In this document: positions 7,626-16,484 of the stretch, piece by piece
How positions within the stretch are numbered: position 1 is the first letter of the stretch
Layout: every line of letters begins with the position of its first letter
Origin: Candidatus Borrelia undatumii
GTDB taxonomy: Bacteria > Spirochaetota > Spirochaetia > Borreliales > Borreliaceae
Length of the DNA: 64,000 nt
Reading direction: 5' to 3'
NCBI RefSeq assembly: GCF_020882015.2
Contig: NZ_CP086555.2
Location: forward strand, 248,001-312,000
The notes under the pieces: model-generated
Databases searched by the model: none
Seen by the model: only the letters and a program-made list of their open reading frames with translations
What the model was told of the DNA's origin: nothing
Position numbers and translations under genes: made by a program

Positions 7626-9929
7626 ATGAATTTTGAAAAACTAACCATTAAATACAGAATCCTTGTATTCCTATTATCCACATTGATAACTGTTTTTTTA
7701 GGAATTTTTTGGAAAAACATAGAATTTGACTCTAATATTTTGAAGCTTATTCCAAAAACCGAAGAGACTGAAAGAATAATAGACATAGATAAAAGCAATT
7801 CACTCTTATCGACAATCGTATTATTTAAAGATAAAAAGAGTGTTTTTCGTAAGGAAACCTTTGAAAAGATTAGTAAAGTAGCAAGTGATATAACCAATAT
7901 ATTAAAAGTAACACCTAACTCTGTTACAAGCATATTCACTTACTTTCCGCAATTTAAAAGAGACACATACACAGATGAAGAAATAGCTAAAATAAGAGAA
8001 AAAGTAAATTCAACGTCTTTTGTAAAAAACACGTTTTTAAACAATGATGAAACTTTAACTTATTTTATAGTCGTTCCCACAGAAGTCGAAAAAATAAATT
8101 TTAGTCGAAGCCTAAAAAGCGAACTTGAAGAGATGGAAGCTGCAATAAAAAAGTATGAAACTGATGAGCTTAAACTTTATTTGACAGGCGATCTTGTGGT
8201 AAGAGAAAAAATACTCAACTATATGGCTGACGACTTTATCTTCTTGGGTCCATTGGCTACTCTTGTAGTAATTTTATCGCTTTATTTTGTTGTAAAGCAT
8301 ATAGCAGGAGCCGTCATACCTGTACTCATTGCGACATTTGCATTAGCTTGGACTTTTGGAATTAAAGGTCTTGTAAGGTCTCCTATTACTGTTCCAGAGA
8401 CCACAATGGTTGTTCTACTTATTTCGATTGGATGTGCTAACGCTGTACACATAATAAATGGCATACTTAAGAGAATAAAAAAGGAACCTTTGTCTATAGA
8501 AACAATAACTACTACAGTAAAAACTTTAAGAGTGCCGATACTTTTAACCTCGCTTACAACAGCGCTTGGCTTTTTATCGTTGATGACTTCATCAATTCAA
8601 GCATACAGAACAATGGGTATTTTTATGGCGATGGGAGTAACTATTGGAATGGGCATGTCCTTATTAATATTACCTGGAATATTAGTCTATGTACCATTTA
8701 AACATAAAGAAATAAAGGGACGTAAGATTTCAAGAAATAGTTTTCTTGAAATCCTCTCAACAACAAATCAAAAGATCACAAATTGGATATTAAGTAACAA
8801 ATATCTCTCATCTATCATAACTTTATTCATTTTATTCATATCTATCATAGGACTTCTGAAAATAGAAATTAACTTTGATGAGAAAGATTATTTTCAAGAA
8901 TATACAAGCGTAAAGCAGTCGTTAAATTTGATGCAAAAGGAGATAGGAGGGATTTCAATTATTAAAATTGAAATCAACGGCACTCCTGGTGTATTCAAAA
9001 ATTCAAAAAATATGCAAAATTTAGACTTAATTACGGATAAGATTGATTCATTTACTGATAAAACACAATCTAGTTCAATAAACGGCATTATAAGATTTAT
9101 GAACTTTAAGTTTAAGAAAGAAAATCCAAACGAATACAAACTCCCTGAAAATCAATCCATATTAAATAAACTAATCCTTCTTATCAGCAGAAGTAGCTCC
9201 ATGAGAAACATGACAAAAATGTATGTCAATGACGATTGGTCCCAAATATCAATCATTGTAAGAATTGATAAAAATTCAACTGAGGAAATAAAAATTTTCG
9301 CGGATTATGTAAGCAATTTACTTCATGAGCATATGCCAGGATATGAATACCACTTGTCAGGAGCATACGACAAAATATTAATATCTAAGACCATGGTGGC
9401 AGAACAAATCACTAATATTATTACAACGCTTAGTGCAATAACGATATTGCTAATGCTATTCTTTAAATCAATTAAAACTGGAATAATCATCGCGATTCCG
9501 GTTGCATGGTCCGTATTCTTGAATTTTGCTGTAATGAGACTTTTCGGTATAACACTAAACCCTGCAACAGCAACAATTGCATCCGTTAGCATGGGTGTAG
9601 GAGTAGATTACTCCATACACTTCTTTAACGCATTCAAATTAAACTACCAAAAAGCAAATGATTACAAAATAGCTTTACTTGAATCAATTCCAAATGTATT
9701 TAATGGAATTTTTGCAAATTCAATTTCGGTAGGTGTAGGGTTCCTAACATTGATATTTTCCACCTACAAAATAATCGCAACACTTGGAACCATAATAGCT
9801 TTTACAATGCTAACCACCTCTCTTGCCTCACTCACACTACTTCCACTGCTAATTTATCTATTCAAGCCCAAGATGGAAACACTAAAAATACCAAAATTAA
9901 AGACAATACCGATAAGTAACAAAACTTAA
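7626..9929 (+). CDS. RND/MMPL-superfamily exporter
   Basis: 767 residues in two similar halves, each with one TM helix, a soluble periplasmic domain and five more TM helices, the RND/MMPL plan. The second half carries GVGVDYSIHFFNAFK with the conserved TM4 aspartate. The first half has SIGCANAVHIING at the equivalent site, with Asn in place of Asp. Such proteins use proton motive force to move lipids or hydrophobic molecules; the substrate here is unknown. No adjacent membrane-fusion or outer-membrane partner is seen, unlike AcrAB-type pumps. The gene starts 10 bases after leuS with an AGAGGCGG-type SD, so it is probably co-transcribed. Corresponds to BB0252. Confidence 0.85.
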   Translation: MNFEKLTIKYRILVFLLSTLITVFLGIFWKNIEFDSNILKLIPKTEETERIIDIDKSNSLLSTIVLFKDKKSVFRKETFEKISKVASDITNILKVTPNSVTSIFTYFPQFKRDTYTDEEIAKIREKVNSTSFVKNTFLNNDETLTYFIVVPTEVEKINFSRSLKSELEEMEAAIKKYETDELKLYLTGDLVVREKILNYMADDFIFLGPLATLVVILSLYFVVKHIAGAVIPVLIATFALAWTFGIKGLVRSPITVPETTMVVLLISIGCANAVHIINGILKRIKKEPLSIETITTTVKTLRVPILLTSLTTALGFLSLMTSSIQAYRTMGIFMAMGVTIGMGMSLLILPGILVYVPFKHKEIKGRKISRNSFLEILSTTNQKITNWILSNKYLSSIITLFILFISIIGLLKIEINFDEKDYFQEYTSVKQSLNLMQKEIGGISIIKIEINGTPGVFKNSKNMQNLDLITDKIDSFTDKTQSSSINGIIRFMNFKFKKENPNEYKLPENQSILNKLILLISRSSSMRNMTKMYVNDDWSQISIIVRIDKNSTEEIKIFADYVSNLLHEHMPGYEYHLSGAYDKILISKTMVAEQITNIITTLSAITILLMLFFKSIKTGIIIAIPVAWSVFLNFAVMRLFGITLNPATATIASVSMGVGVDYSIHFFNAFKLNYQKANDYKIALLESIPNVFNGIFANSISVGVGFLTLIFSTYKIIATLGTIIAFTMLTTSLASLTLLPLLIYLFKPKMETLKIPKLKTIPISNKT

Positions 9930-9938
9930 CCCAAATAT

Positions 9939-12359
9939 TTAAAATAATAGCTTGATGACCTCGCTCATACTATTAACCAAGTGAAAATTTATTCCGTTTT
10001 TGATATTGATGGGGATCTCATCCAGATCCACTTTGTTTGCACTAGGAATAATAATATGTTCAACCCCACTTCGTTTAGCCGCAATTATTTTTTCTCTTAA
10101 CCCCCCAATAGCCATTACATTACCCGTTAATGACAATTCTCCGGTCATAGCTAAATGAGGTCTAACCTCTTTATTAAGAGCTAGCGATATAAAAGCACTG
10201 GCAATAGTAATTCCAGCAGAAGGCCCATCTTTAGGAATAGCCCCTTCTGGGATATGCAAGTGAATCATATACTTCTCAAAAAAGGACTTGTTTATGCGTA
10301 CAGTATTTCTAATGCTGTTCACATAGGTAAAAGCTATGTTGGCAGATTCCTTCATAACATCACCTAACCTACCTGTCAATTTAATTCCAGAAGACTTGGC
10401 TTCAGTTTTAACAGTCTCGATTATCAAGGTTGAGCCACCATAATTAGTCCAAGCAAGACCCATCACCATACCTGGTGACATGGCCTTATTTAAAAATTCC
10501 TCTTTTCTAAATAAAGGCACCCCAATATATTCTTCCAGATTTTCCCTAGATATCTGGTATGATCTAATAGATTCATCCTCAACAAGCTTCCTTGCAACTT
10601 TTCTTACAATTTTCTTTATATACTTTTCAAAATTTCTAAGCCCGTTATCTCTTGCATACTCCCTAACGATCTGCACGAGCGCTGATCCTTGAAATTTTAA
10701 AGAATCTTTACTAACTCCATTCTCCTTTAAAACCTTAGAAATTAAATACTTTCTTGCTATTTCTATTTTCTCATCATCAACATATCCTGATAACTGAATC
10801 ACTTCCATTCTATTTAATAAAGGATTAGGAATTGTCTCAACAGAATTAGCCGTCAAAATAAAAAACACATTAGAAACATCAAAAGGCAAGTCAAGGTAAT
10901 GATCTCTGAAATTGATATTTTGCTCAGGATCTAAAACCTCAAGAAGAACCGAAAATGGATCACCATAATTTGACACCGAAACTTTATCAATCTCATCTAT
11001 TAAAAAAACGGGAGAATTCGTTTTTGTAATCCTTAATCCCTGAATAATCTTCCCAGGTAAAGCACCAACATAAGTCCTTCTATGCCCCTTAATCTCAGAC
11101 TCATCCCTCATACCACCCACAGAAAATCTAAAAAATTTTGTTTTAAGGACCCTAGCAATAGCCGTTCCTATTGAAGTCTTACCAACTCCAGGAGGCCCAA
11201 CCAAAAGCATGATAGCCCCCCTTTGAGATTTCCTCAGCTTAAGGACAGAAATATACTCAATAATCCTATCTTTGACTTCTCCCATACCATAATGGGTCTT
11301 ATCCAAGATCTTTTTCGCTTTCTGCAAATCAAACTTATCAAAATCAATCCTAGATTCTTCCCAGGGAAGATTGGTAATAAGTTCAAGATAATTCCTAACC
11401 ACAATATACTCCGCTGAATTTGTCTCAAGAAATGAAAACTTTTCAAGCTCTCTTTCAACCGCTTCCAACGCTTCACCCTTCAACGCTAAAGAATTAATTT
11501 TGCCCTTAAGTTTCATAAAATCACTATTCTTATCATCTCCTAAACCAAGTTCAGCCTTAATAGCTTTAAGCTGTTCTTTTAAAAAGAATTCTTTTTGTTG
11601 CTTTTCTAGCTTTTCTTGAATACCCCTAGTAATTTTGTTTTGAATTTCAATTAAGTTTAATTCCTCATAAATTAATTCCAAGACCTTCTTAAGCCTGTCC
11701 TTTACACTTAAAGTTTCAAGAACTTCTTGATGAGATTCCTTAGAAGATGAAATCATTCCTGCAACAACATCACACAACCTACCCTTATCCTCAATGTTTA
11801 CCATATTTAACTGAACTTCAGGCATCTTTCTATGTGAAAATATTTCTTTTGTCCTAAGTAAAATACTGCTGTAAATAGCTTTTGCCTGTATGTCATCCTT
11901 CCTAACGGGAATCTGTTTTAGATAATCAACCTCAATTATGGGAAAATCTTCGTTAAGAACAACCTTAACAAGCTTAACCCTGTCAATAGTTGAAACAAAA
12001 ATATTGTATCCACCATCAGGAAGATTGATTTTTTTCACTATTTTAGCAGTAATGCCAACAGAATAAACATCCCGCTTGTAATTGATAGCTATTTTATCGT
12101 TCTTGTCGCCAGCCTTTTCTAAAAATTTATCACGCAAAACAAATAAGGAGACAATACCATTACCCTTATTAACATAATCAACAGCTTTCATATCAGTATC
12201 AGAGACTATAATAATTGGAATAAGCATACCCGGAAATATAGGATGCGATGGTACTGCAACCAAAGGAACTCTTACAGGTTTATCAAAATGAGGCAAAATG
12301 GCAGCAGAACCACTTGAACGCTTTCTACCCCTAGAGTCATTATTTTTCGATTCTTCCAT
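9939..12359 (-). CDS. lon: ATP-dependent protease Lon (Lon-1)
   Basis: 806 residues with the LonA domain order: N-terminal substrate-binding domain (about 30-230), coiled coil, AAA+ module with Walker [10 protein letters not shown] near residue 387 and Walker [11 protein letters not shown], then the protease domain with catalytic dyad S714 (PKDGPSAG) and K757 ([11 protein letters not shown]). The Ser-Lys spacing of 43 equals that of E. coli Lon. It degrades misfolded and regulatory proteins in the cytoplasm. A predicted promoter lies directly upstream; the SD (GAGGAG) is 11-12 bases from ATG. It converges with the exporter gene with only nine bases between stops. Corresponds to BB0253, one of two Borrelia Lon proteins. 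Confidence 0.96.
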   Translation of the reverse strand: MEESKNNDSRGRKRSSGSAAILPHFDKPVRVPLVAVPSHPIFPGMLIPIIIVSDTDMKAVDYVNKGNGIVSLFVLRDKFLEKAGDKNDKIAINYKRDVYSVGITAKIVKKINLPDGGYNIFVSTIDRVKLVKVVLNEDFPIIEVDYLKQIPVRKDDIQAKAIYSSILLRTKEIFSHRKMPEVQLNMVNIEDKGRLCDVVAGMISSSKESHQEVLETLSVKDRLKKVLELIYEELNLIEIQNKITRGIQEKLEKQQKEFFLKEQLKAIKAELGLGDDKNSDFMKLKGKINSLALKGEALEAVERELEKFSFLETNSAEYIVVRNYLELITNLPWEESRIDFDKFDLQKAKKILDKTHYGMGEVKDRIIEYISVLKLRKSQRGAIMLLVGPPGVGKTSIGTAIARVLKTKFFRFSVGGMRDESEIKGHRRTYVGALPGKIIQGLRITKTNSPVFLIDEIDKVSVSNYGDPFSVLLEVLDPEQNINFRDHYLDLPFDVSNVFFILTANSVETIPNPLLNRMEVIQLSGYVDDEKIEIARKYLISKVLKENGVSKDSLKFQGSALVQIVREYARDNGLRNFEKYIKKIVRKVARKLVEDESIRSYQISRENLEEYIGVPLFRKEEFLNKAMSPGMVMGLAWTNYGGSTLIIETVKTEAKSSGIKLTGRLGDVMKESANIAFTYVNSIRNTVRINKSFFEKYMIHLHIPEGAIPKDGPSAGITIASAFISLALNKEVRPHLAMTGELSLTGNVMAIGGLREKIIAAKRSGVEHIIIPSANKVDLDEIPINIKNGINFHLVNSMSEVIKLLF

Positions 12360-12384
12360 AAAAGATTAAATCTCCTCGAGCTCA

Positions 12385-12413
12385 ATTATAACAAAAGAAA
12401 ATTTTTATGAAAA
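12385..12413 (-). promoter_or_regulatory. predicted promoter for lon
   Basis: On the minus strand TTTTCA (12408-12413), 17 bases and a perfect TATAAT (12385-12390). It gives a short leader before the ATG at 12359. It lies in the 95-base divergent region shared with the RecO-like gene. Confidence 0.6.
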
Positions 12414-12418
12414 TTCAT

Positions 12419-12446
12419 TTAACATTGAATTCTTTTATTATACAAT
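12419..12446 (+). promoter_or_regulatory. predicted promoter for recO-recJ
   Basis: TTAACA (12419-12424), 16 bases, TACAAT (12441-12446). The start point would fall close to the ATG at 12455, giving an almost leaderless message. A second TATAAT (12451-12456) overlaps the start codon but would begin transcription inside the gene. Confidence 0.45.
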
Positions 12447-12454
12447 AATGTATA

Positions 12455-13141
12455 ATGCAGTTTAATAAAATTAGTGCTATCATACTAACTTCTTTCTACA
12501 AAAGGAGCTATTATCTTTTAAGCTTGTTTTATTCAAAGGGAATTATTAATACGATAATTTACAGTTCCACAATAAAAAAATTCAAGTCAAATATTAATAA
12601 CTTGGTGAAGGCTAATTTTGAGATTGTCAAGGAAGATAATTCATGTAAAATATTGGAAGTCGATGATGAGGAATTTATTCTAAAAGATCTAACTTATGAA
12701 AAGCTAGTTATTATCCATCTTTGGGCAAAGCTAGTTAGTTTAAGTTTTGATGACGGTGAATGTTTTGAATTGTTTACAAATGCTACAGATGCTCTTAACA
12801 TTTCGACTGTTGAAAAAGTAAATTTGGTCGATTTGCAATACAAAGTAAGATTTTTAATGATAAAAGGTTTTCTATACTTATCAAATTCATGTTTCACATG
12901 CGGTAATCAAATAGAAAATAGTTATTTTTATGACATACATACCAACGGTTTCAATTGCATAAATTGCACTAACAATAAGAATAATTATGTTGACACGGAA
13001 AGCTTTAAATATTTAAAACACACAACTCAAAAGGACATAGGATCCTCCTTACCTGTAGATTTAACCAGTAAATCGAAGGCACTAATCGAATTCATGATAA
13101 AGAATAAAATAAACACAGAATTTGGAAAAGCATTACTCTAA
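12455..13141 (+). CDS. recO: RecO-like recombination mediator, divergent
   Basis: 228 residues. The layout follows RecO: an N-terminal beta-rich segment (about 1-75; FNKISAIILTSFYKRSYYL matches the opening strands of the RecO OB fold), a helical middle with FELFTNATDAL and LQYKVRFLMIKGFLYLSNS, and a four-cysteine zinc ribbon CFTCG (about 148-152) plus CINC (about 168-171). RecO anneals ssDNA and, with RecR, loads RecA onto SSB-coated DNA. The neighbour is recJ, the nuclease of the same RecFOR pathway, 22 bases downstream. No SD precedes the ATG. Sequence similarity is by eye and remote; I do not recall this gene as a named RecO in the original B. burgdorferi annotation. A profile search is needed. 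Confidence 0.68.
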   Translation: MQFNKISAIILTSFYKRSYYLLSLFYSKGIINTIIYSSTIKKFKSNINNLVKANFEIVKEDNSCKILEVDDEEFILKDLTYEKLVIIHLWAKLVSLSFDDGECFELFTNATDALNISTVEKVNLVDLQYKVRFLMIKGFLYLSNSCFTCGNQIENSYFYDIHTNGFNCINCTNNKNNYVDTESFKYLKHTTQKDIGSSLPVDLTSKSKALIEFMIKNKINTEFGKALL

Positions 13142-13163
13142 ATAGAGCAAACTGGGACAAGAA

Positions 13164-15278
13164 ATGAAAATTTGGAAAAAAAAAGAAATTGATATAAGCA
13201 AAGAAAGTGTAGTAAGTATCGCAAAGAAATATAACATTGGCCTTCTTGAAACAACACTTCTCATGAGGAGAGAAATCAAGGAGGAGGACTTTTTTTTCTT
13301 TATTGAAGATAGTATAAATTTGATGCATAATCCATTTTTACTAAAAAACATAGATAAATTTATTTACAGGATAAATGAGGCTATTGAAGAAAATGAAAAT
13401 GTATTAATATTTGGAGACAAAGACGCTGACGGGATCACAGCTACAATCATCATGTATGAGACGCTTAAGGATTTTGGCATTAATGTAACCTATAAGATAC
13501 CCTCTAATGGAGAATTTTACGGAATCACGCAAGAATTAATTGACAAAGCCTTTGAAGATAAGATATCGATCATAATTACTGTTGATTGTGGCATTTCTAA
13601 TATTGAAGAAGCAAATTATGCAAAATCGAAAAATATAGAAGTAATTATTACAGATCACCACCTTCCCAACAGGGAGCTTGATACAGAAATAATTATTGTT
13701 AATCCACATTTAAAAGGTGATTTATCTCCGTTTAAAGAAATAGCTGGATGCTATGTTAGCTTCAAAGCATGTCTTGCTTTCTATCTATCTACTACCGATC
13801 TTTACAATAAAAACATTGTGTTTTTATTCCTAGAAAAAATGAGTAATAAAATTGTCATTAATGCCATAGAGATACATAACTACATTTTAAAAAAACATCT
13901 CTTATTAGATAGCAATAATGACTTACAAATTAATATCAATAAGCTGGAAGAGTTTTCAAAAGACAAATACATAGTTGTATTTAACAAAAATGAACAAAGT
14001 CAACTTTTAAATGAATTCTTTAATGAAAGGATAGAAATTGAAACAATCGATATTAGTAAAGATTTTATAAAGAAATATCCAAAATTTGCTAAAAAAACGC
14101 TCAAAGAACTTATTCAAATTACAAAGTATTTTAAATATAAAGAAATCCATATCAAAGACAAGTTGTATTACATCTTTTATAATATTATTTTTGAAATAAA
14201 CAAAGATTTACTAAAAAAATGCCTTAAGAACCTTAAATTCGTTGCAATAGGAACCATTGCTGATAATATGCCAATTATTAATGAAAATCGAACCGTTGTA
14301 AAAGAAGGACTTAAGGAACTTGCACTAAAGGAGAGAATTCCTATTAACTGTTTGCTAAAGGATGCTAACATATTAACAAAACCAATGATAAGCTCTTCTG
14401 ACATCGCTTTTAAGATTGCCCCAATATTAAATTCAACAGGAAGGCTTGAAAAAGCCGATATTACAATCAAGTTTTTATTAACAGAAGACATTAGTGACAT
14501 AGGAAACAAGTTTAAAGAAATTAAAAACATAAACACTTTAAGAAAGCGCAAAGAAGACGTTTCTTGGAACACGCATAGCGAGAATACCATTTTCAAAAAT
14601 GACAAATTCATTGTATGTTATGACAAACATACTCCAAAGGGTATTAGCTCTAGAATGGCAACAAGACTTTCCTCTTATTATCAAAAAGTTGCTGTTTTTT
14701 TAACAAAACAAGATAATGTAATTAAAGGCTCTATAAGATCAAACAATAAAATAAACTCAAAAGATCTAATTTCAATGATACCATGTTCTTTATTAATAAA
14801 TTCTGGCGGGCATAAAGCAGCCGCTGGGTTTACGCTTTATGAGAATGTTCTAAATGAATTCATTAAGGAACTTGAATATGCTATTGAAAAGATAGAATAC
14901 AGCGAACTATCTGAAGACTCTATAATTATTGATGCCGTTATACCTAAAGACTTTAAAAAAGAAGAGCTTTTAAAGATAATCGACCTGTTCGAACCTTACG
15001 GTCATGGATTTAGAGAATTTGTTTTAACAATGGAAAATGTGTACATTCAAGATCTCAGAACGATAGATAAAAATGGCACTTCAAAGCATATAAGCATGAA
15101 AATTAGAAATAATCAAGACCAGTACAGAGCTATTTACTTCAATGGAACTCAAAATATTCAAGAGCTCGGCATTAAAGATGGGCAGAACATAGACATAATA
15201 TTCACAGTTGGTGAAGATTTTTACAATCAAAGTGACAAAATACTGAAAATTATGGACATTAAAAAGAGCGCAAATTAA
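13164..15278 (+). CDS. recJ: single-strand exonuclease RecJ, with insertion
   Basis: 704 residues of the DHH/DHHA1 family. Motif I is FGDKDADGITAT, motif III is TDHHLPN with D164-H165-H166, motif IV region is GTIADNMP at 363 onward, and the DHHA1 domain has NSGGHKAAAGF. RecJ degrades 5'-ended single strands with Mn or Mg. The DHH-to-GTIAD distance is about 197 residues, roughly 100 more than in E. coli RecJ as I recall it, so a Lys/Asn/Ile-rich insertion lies at about 210-350. The gene follows the RecO-like ORF and its stop overlaps the next start (TAATG), so this is a three- or four-gene operon. Corresponds to BB0254. Confidence 0.92.
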   Translation: MKIWKKKEIDISKESVVSIAKKYNIGLLETTLLMRREIKEEDFFFFIEDSINLMHNPFLLKNIDKFIYRINEAIEENENVLIFGDKDADGITATIIMYETLKDFGINVTYKIPSNGEFYGITQELIDKAFEDKISIIITVDCGISNIEEANYAKSKNIEVIITDHHLPNRELDTEIIIVNPHLKGDLSPFKEIAGCYVSFKACLAFYLSTTDLYNKNIVFLFLEKMSNKIVINAIEIHNYILKKHLLLDSNNDLQININKLEEFSKDKYIVVFNKNEQSQLLNEFFNERIEIETIDISKDFIKKYPKFAKKTLKELIQITKYFKYKEIHIKDKLYYIFYNIIFEINKDLLKKCLKNLKFVAIGTIADNMPIINENRTVVKEGLKELALKERIPINCLLKDANILTKPMISSSDIAFKIAPILNSTGRLEKADITIKFLLTEDISDIGNKFKEIKNINTLRKRKEDVSWNTHSENTIFKNDKFIVCYDKHTPKGISSRMATRLSSYYQKVAVFLTKQDNVIKGSIRSNNKINSKDLISMIPCSLLINSGGHKAAAGFTLYENVLNEFIKELEYAIEKIEYSELSEDSIIIDAVIPKDFKKEELLKIIDLFEPYGHGFREFVLTMENVYIQDLRTIDKNGTSKHISMKIRNNQDQYRAIYFNGTQNIQELGIKDGQNIDIIFTVGEDFYNQSDKILKIMDIKKSAN

Positions 15279-16219
15279 TGCATAGCATGAAAAGCTTATT
15301 ACTTATCCTTATAAACCTGTTTAACGTAGGTGCAGTGGAGGATACCGGCAAAGTAGGGAGCTGTTATAAAAGGGAGGTTTTCCAAGGAGAAATCACTTAC
15401 TACGCAAGCAACAAAAAATTTAAAAAACTGTCCCTATTGGGTAAAAACAAAAAGCCTATTTTAAGCTCTTATCCTTTTGAATTTAAAATAAATAACAATG
15501 CATACCATATAGCGTTACTGGGCATTACACCAATGATTAAAGAAGGAATTAGAGAAATCGAAATAGAATTTGAGAATAAAAAATACATCGAGGAAATAGA
15601 AATAAAAAAATTTGAATTTAGAAAAAAAACCATCAAGTTAGACAAAAAAAAAGCAAAGCTTTTCAAGCGCCAAAGGTCCATAAAGGCAAAAGAACAAGCT
15701 CTCATATTATGGAACATAATTGGAAACACAGGAGATACAACAATATATCACTATGATACTTTGGTTCACCCTATCAAAGATCAGTACAGAATAAGCAGTC
15801 CCTATGGAGATCAACGAGTTTATATGCAAGGCAATAAAAAAATATCAAACCTCACAATTCATAAAGGTAAAGATTATGCCACTCTTAAAAGAGAAAAAAC
15901 ACCTATTTTCGCAGCGGGCAGAGGAAAAGTAGTATTTGCAAGAGATAGAGAGATCACTGGAAAAACTATAATTATTCAACACTTACCAGGAGTATATACA
16001 ATTTATCTACATCTATCAAAATTTGGAGTTAAAGAAAACAAAATAGTTCATACTGGAGAGTATATTGGAAATGTTGGGAGTACGGGAATTTCTACAGGGC
16101 CTCACCTTCACTTTGAAGTTAGAATTAATGGAGTTGCTGTAAATCCAGATTTCTTCCTAAAGAACATGCTTATTGACAAAAATAAAATAATCAATCATAT
16201 TAGAGGGACGAGACAGTAA
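15278..16219 (+). CDS. secreted M23-family peptidase
   Basis: 313 residues: an N-terminal signal-like hydrophobic stretch (about residues 4-20, [16 protein letters not shown]), a beta-rich Lys-rich middle (about 30-140), and a C-terminal lysostaphin-type domain with HKGKDYA (HxxxD), an intervening YLHLSKFGV and [10 protein letters not shown] (HxH). All zinc ligands are visible, so it is probably an active periplasmic peptidoglycan endopeptidase. Start ATG overlaps the recJ stop by one base; ATG at 15287 is an alternative. The 3' end carries a predicted rpsU promoter and its stop codon lies in the rpsU SD. Corresponds to BB0255. Confidence 0.88.
   Translation: MHSMKSLLLILINLFNVGAVEDTGKVGSCYKREVFQGEITYYASNKKFKKLSLLGKNKKPILSSYPFEFKINNNAYHIALLGITPMIKEGIREIEIEFENKKYIEEIEIKKFEFRKKTIKLDKKKAKLFKRQRSIKAKEQALILWNIIGNTGDTTIYHYDTLVHPIKDQYRISSPYGDQRVYMQGNKKISNLTIHKGKDYATLKREKTPIFAAGRGKVVFARDREITGKTIIIQHLPGVYTIYLHLSKFGVKENKIVHTGEYIGNVGSTGISTGPHLHFEVRINGVAVNPDFFLKNMLIDKNKIINHIRGTRQ
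16173..16201 (+). promoter_or_regulatory. predicted internal promoter for rpsU
   Basis: Perfect TTGACA (16173-16178), 17 bases and CATATT (16196-16201) inside the end of the M23 gene. A TATTAG at 16198-16203 (19-base spacer) is an alternative -10. It would let rpsU be expressed separately from recJ and the peptidase gene. Confidence 0.45.
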
Positions 16220-16229
16220 AGGGGGTGAT
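16218..16229 (+). promoter_or_regulatory. extended Shine-Dalgarno sequence of rpsU
   Basis: AAAGGGGGTGAT can pair with the 16S 3' tail (complement AAAGGAGGTGAT) over twelve positions with only one change, A to G, which still allows a G-U pair. The core GGGGG ends seven bases before the TTG start, so it is well placed as well as very long. Confidence 0.75.
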
Positions 16230-16232
16230 TTT

Positions 16233-16445
16233 TTGGTAACTGTCAATGTAGACAAAAATGAAGGTCTAGAAAAAGCATTGAAACGTTTTAAGAGAATGAT
16301 TGAGAAAGAAGCGATAATCCGGGAGTGGAAAAGGAGAGAATATTACGAAAAACCGTCTGCCATTCGTGTCAAAAAAGAGAAAGCGTTTAAGAGAAAGCAG
16401 GCAAAAAAAGTCAGAAAGTTGAAGCAAAAAATTGGAAGACAATAA
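16233..16445 (+). CDS. rpsU: 30S ribosomal protein S21
   Basis: 70 residues, highly basic, with the S21 pattern [20 protein letters not shown] followed by [20 protein letters not shown] and a Lys/Arg tail. S21 sits near the anti-Shine-Dalgarno end of 16S rRNA and takes part in initiation. The start is TTG, set by the family N-terminus and by the extended SD at 16218-16229. It is last in the rightward recO-recJ-M23 cluster, has a candidate own promoter and is followed by a bidirectional terminator shared with ftsK. Corresponds to BB0256. Confidence 0.95.
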   Translation: MVTVNVDKNEGLEKALKRFKRMIEKEAIIREWKRREYYEKPSAIRVKKEKAFKRKQAKKVRKLKQKIGRQ

Positions 16446-16478
16446 AAGAGAGGTATTCAATTTTGGATATCTCCTTTT
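16444..16478. terminator. bidirectional terminator between rpsU and ftsK
   Basis: AAAAGAGAGGTAT (16444-16456) pairs with ATATCTCCTTTT (16467-16478) around a 10-base loop, with one bulged A and one G-T pair. The arm ends in TTTT on the plus strand and, by symmetry, TTTT on the minus strand. It fills the gap between two convergent genes. Confidence 0.75.
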
Positions 16479-16484
16479 ATTTAA

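Noticed and set aside
7520-7939. 139-codon minus-strand ORF across the leuS/exporter junction
   Set aside because: Lies opposite two well-supported genes and reads as a hydrophobic shadow without SD.
14177-14611. 144-codon minus-strand ORF inside recJ
   Set aside because: Shadow of the conserved RecJ frame; no SD and no motif.
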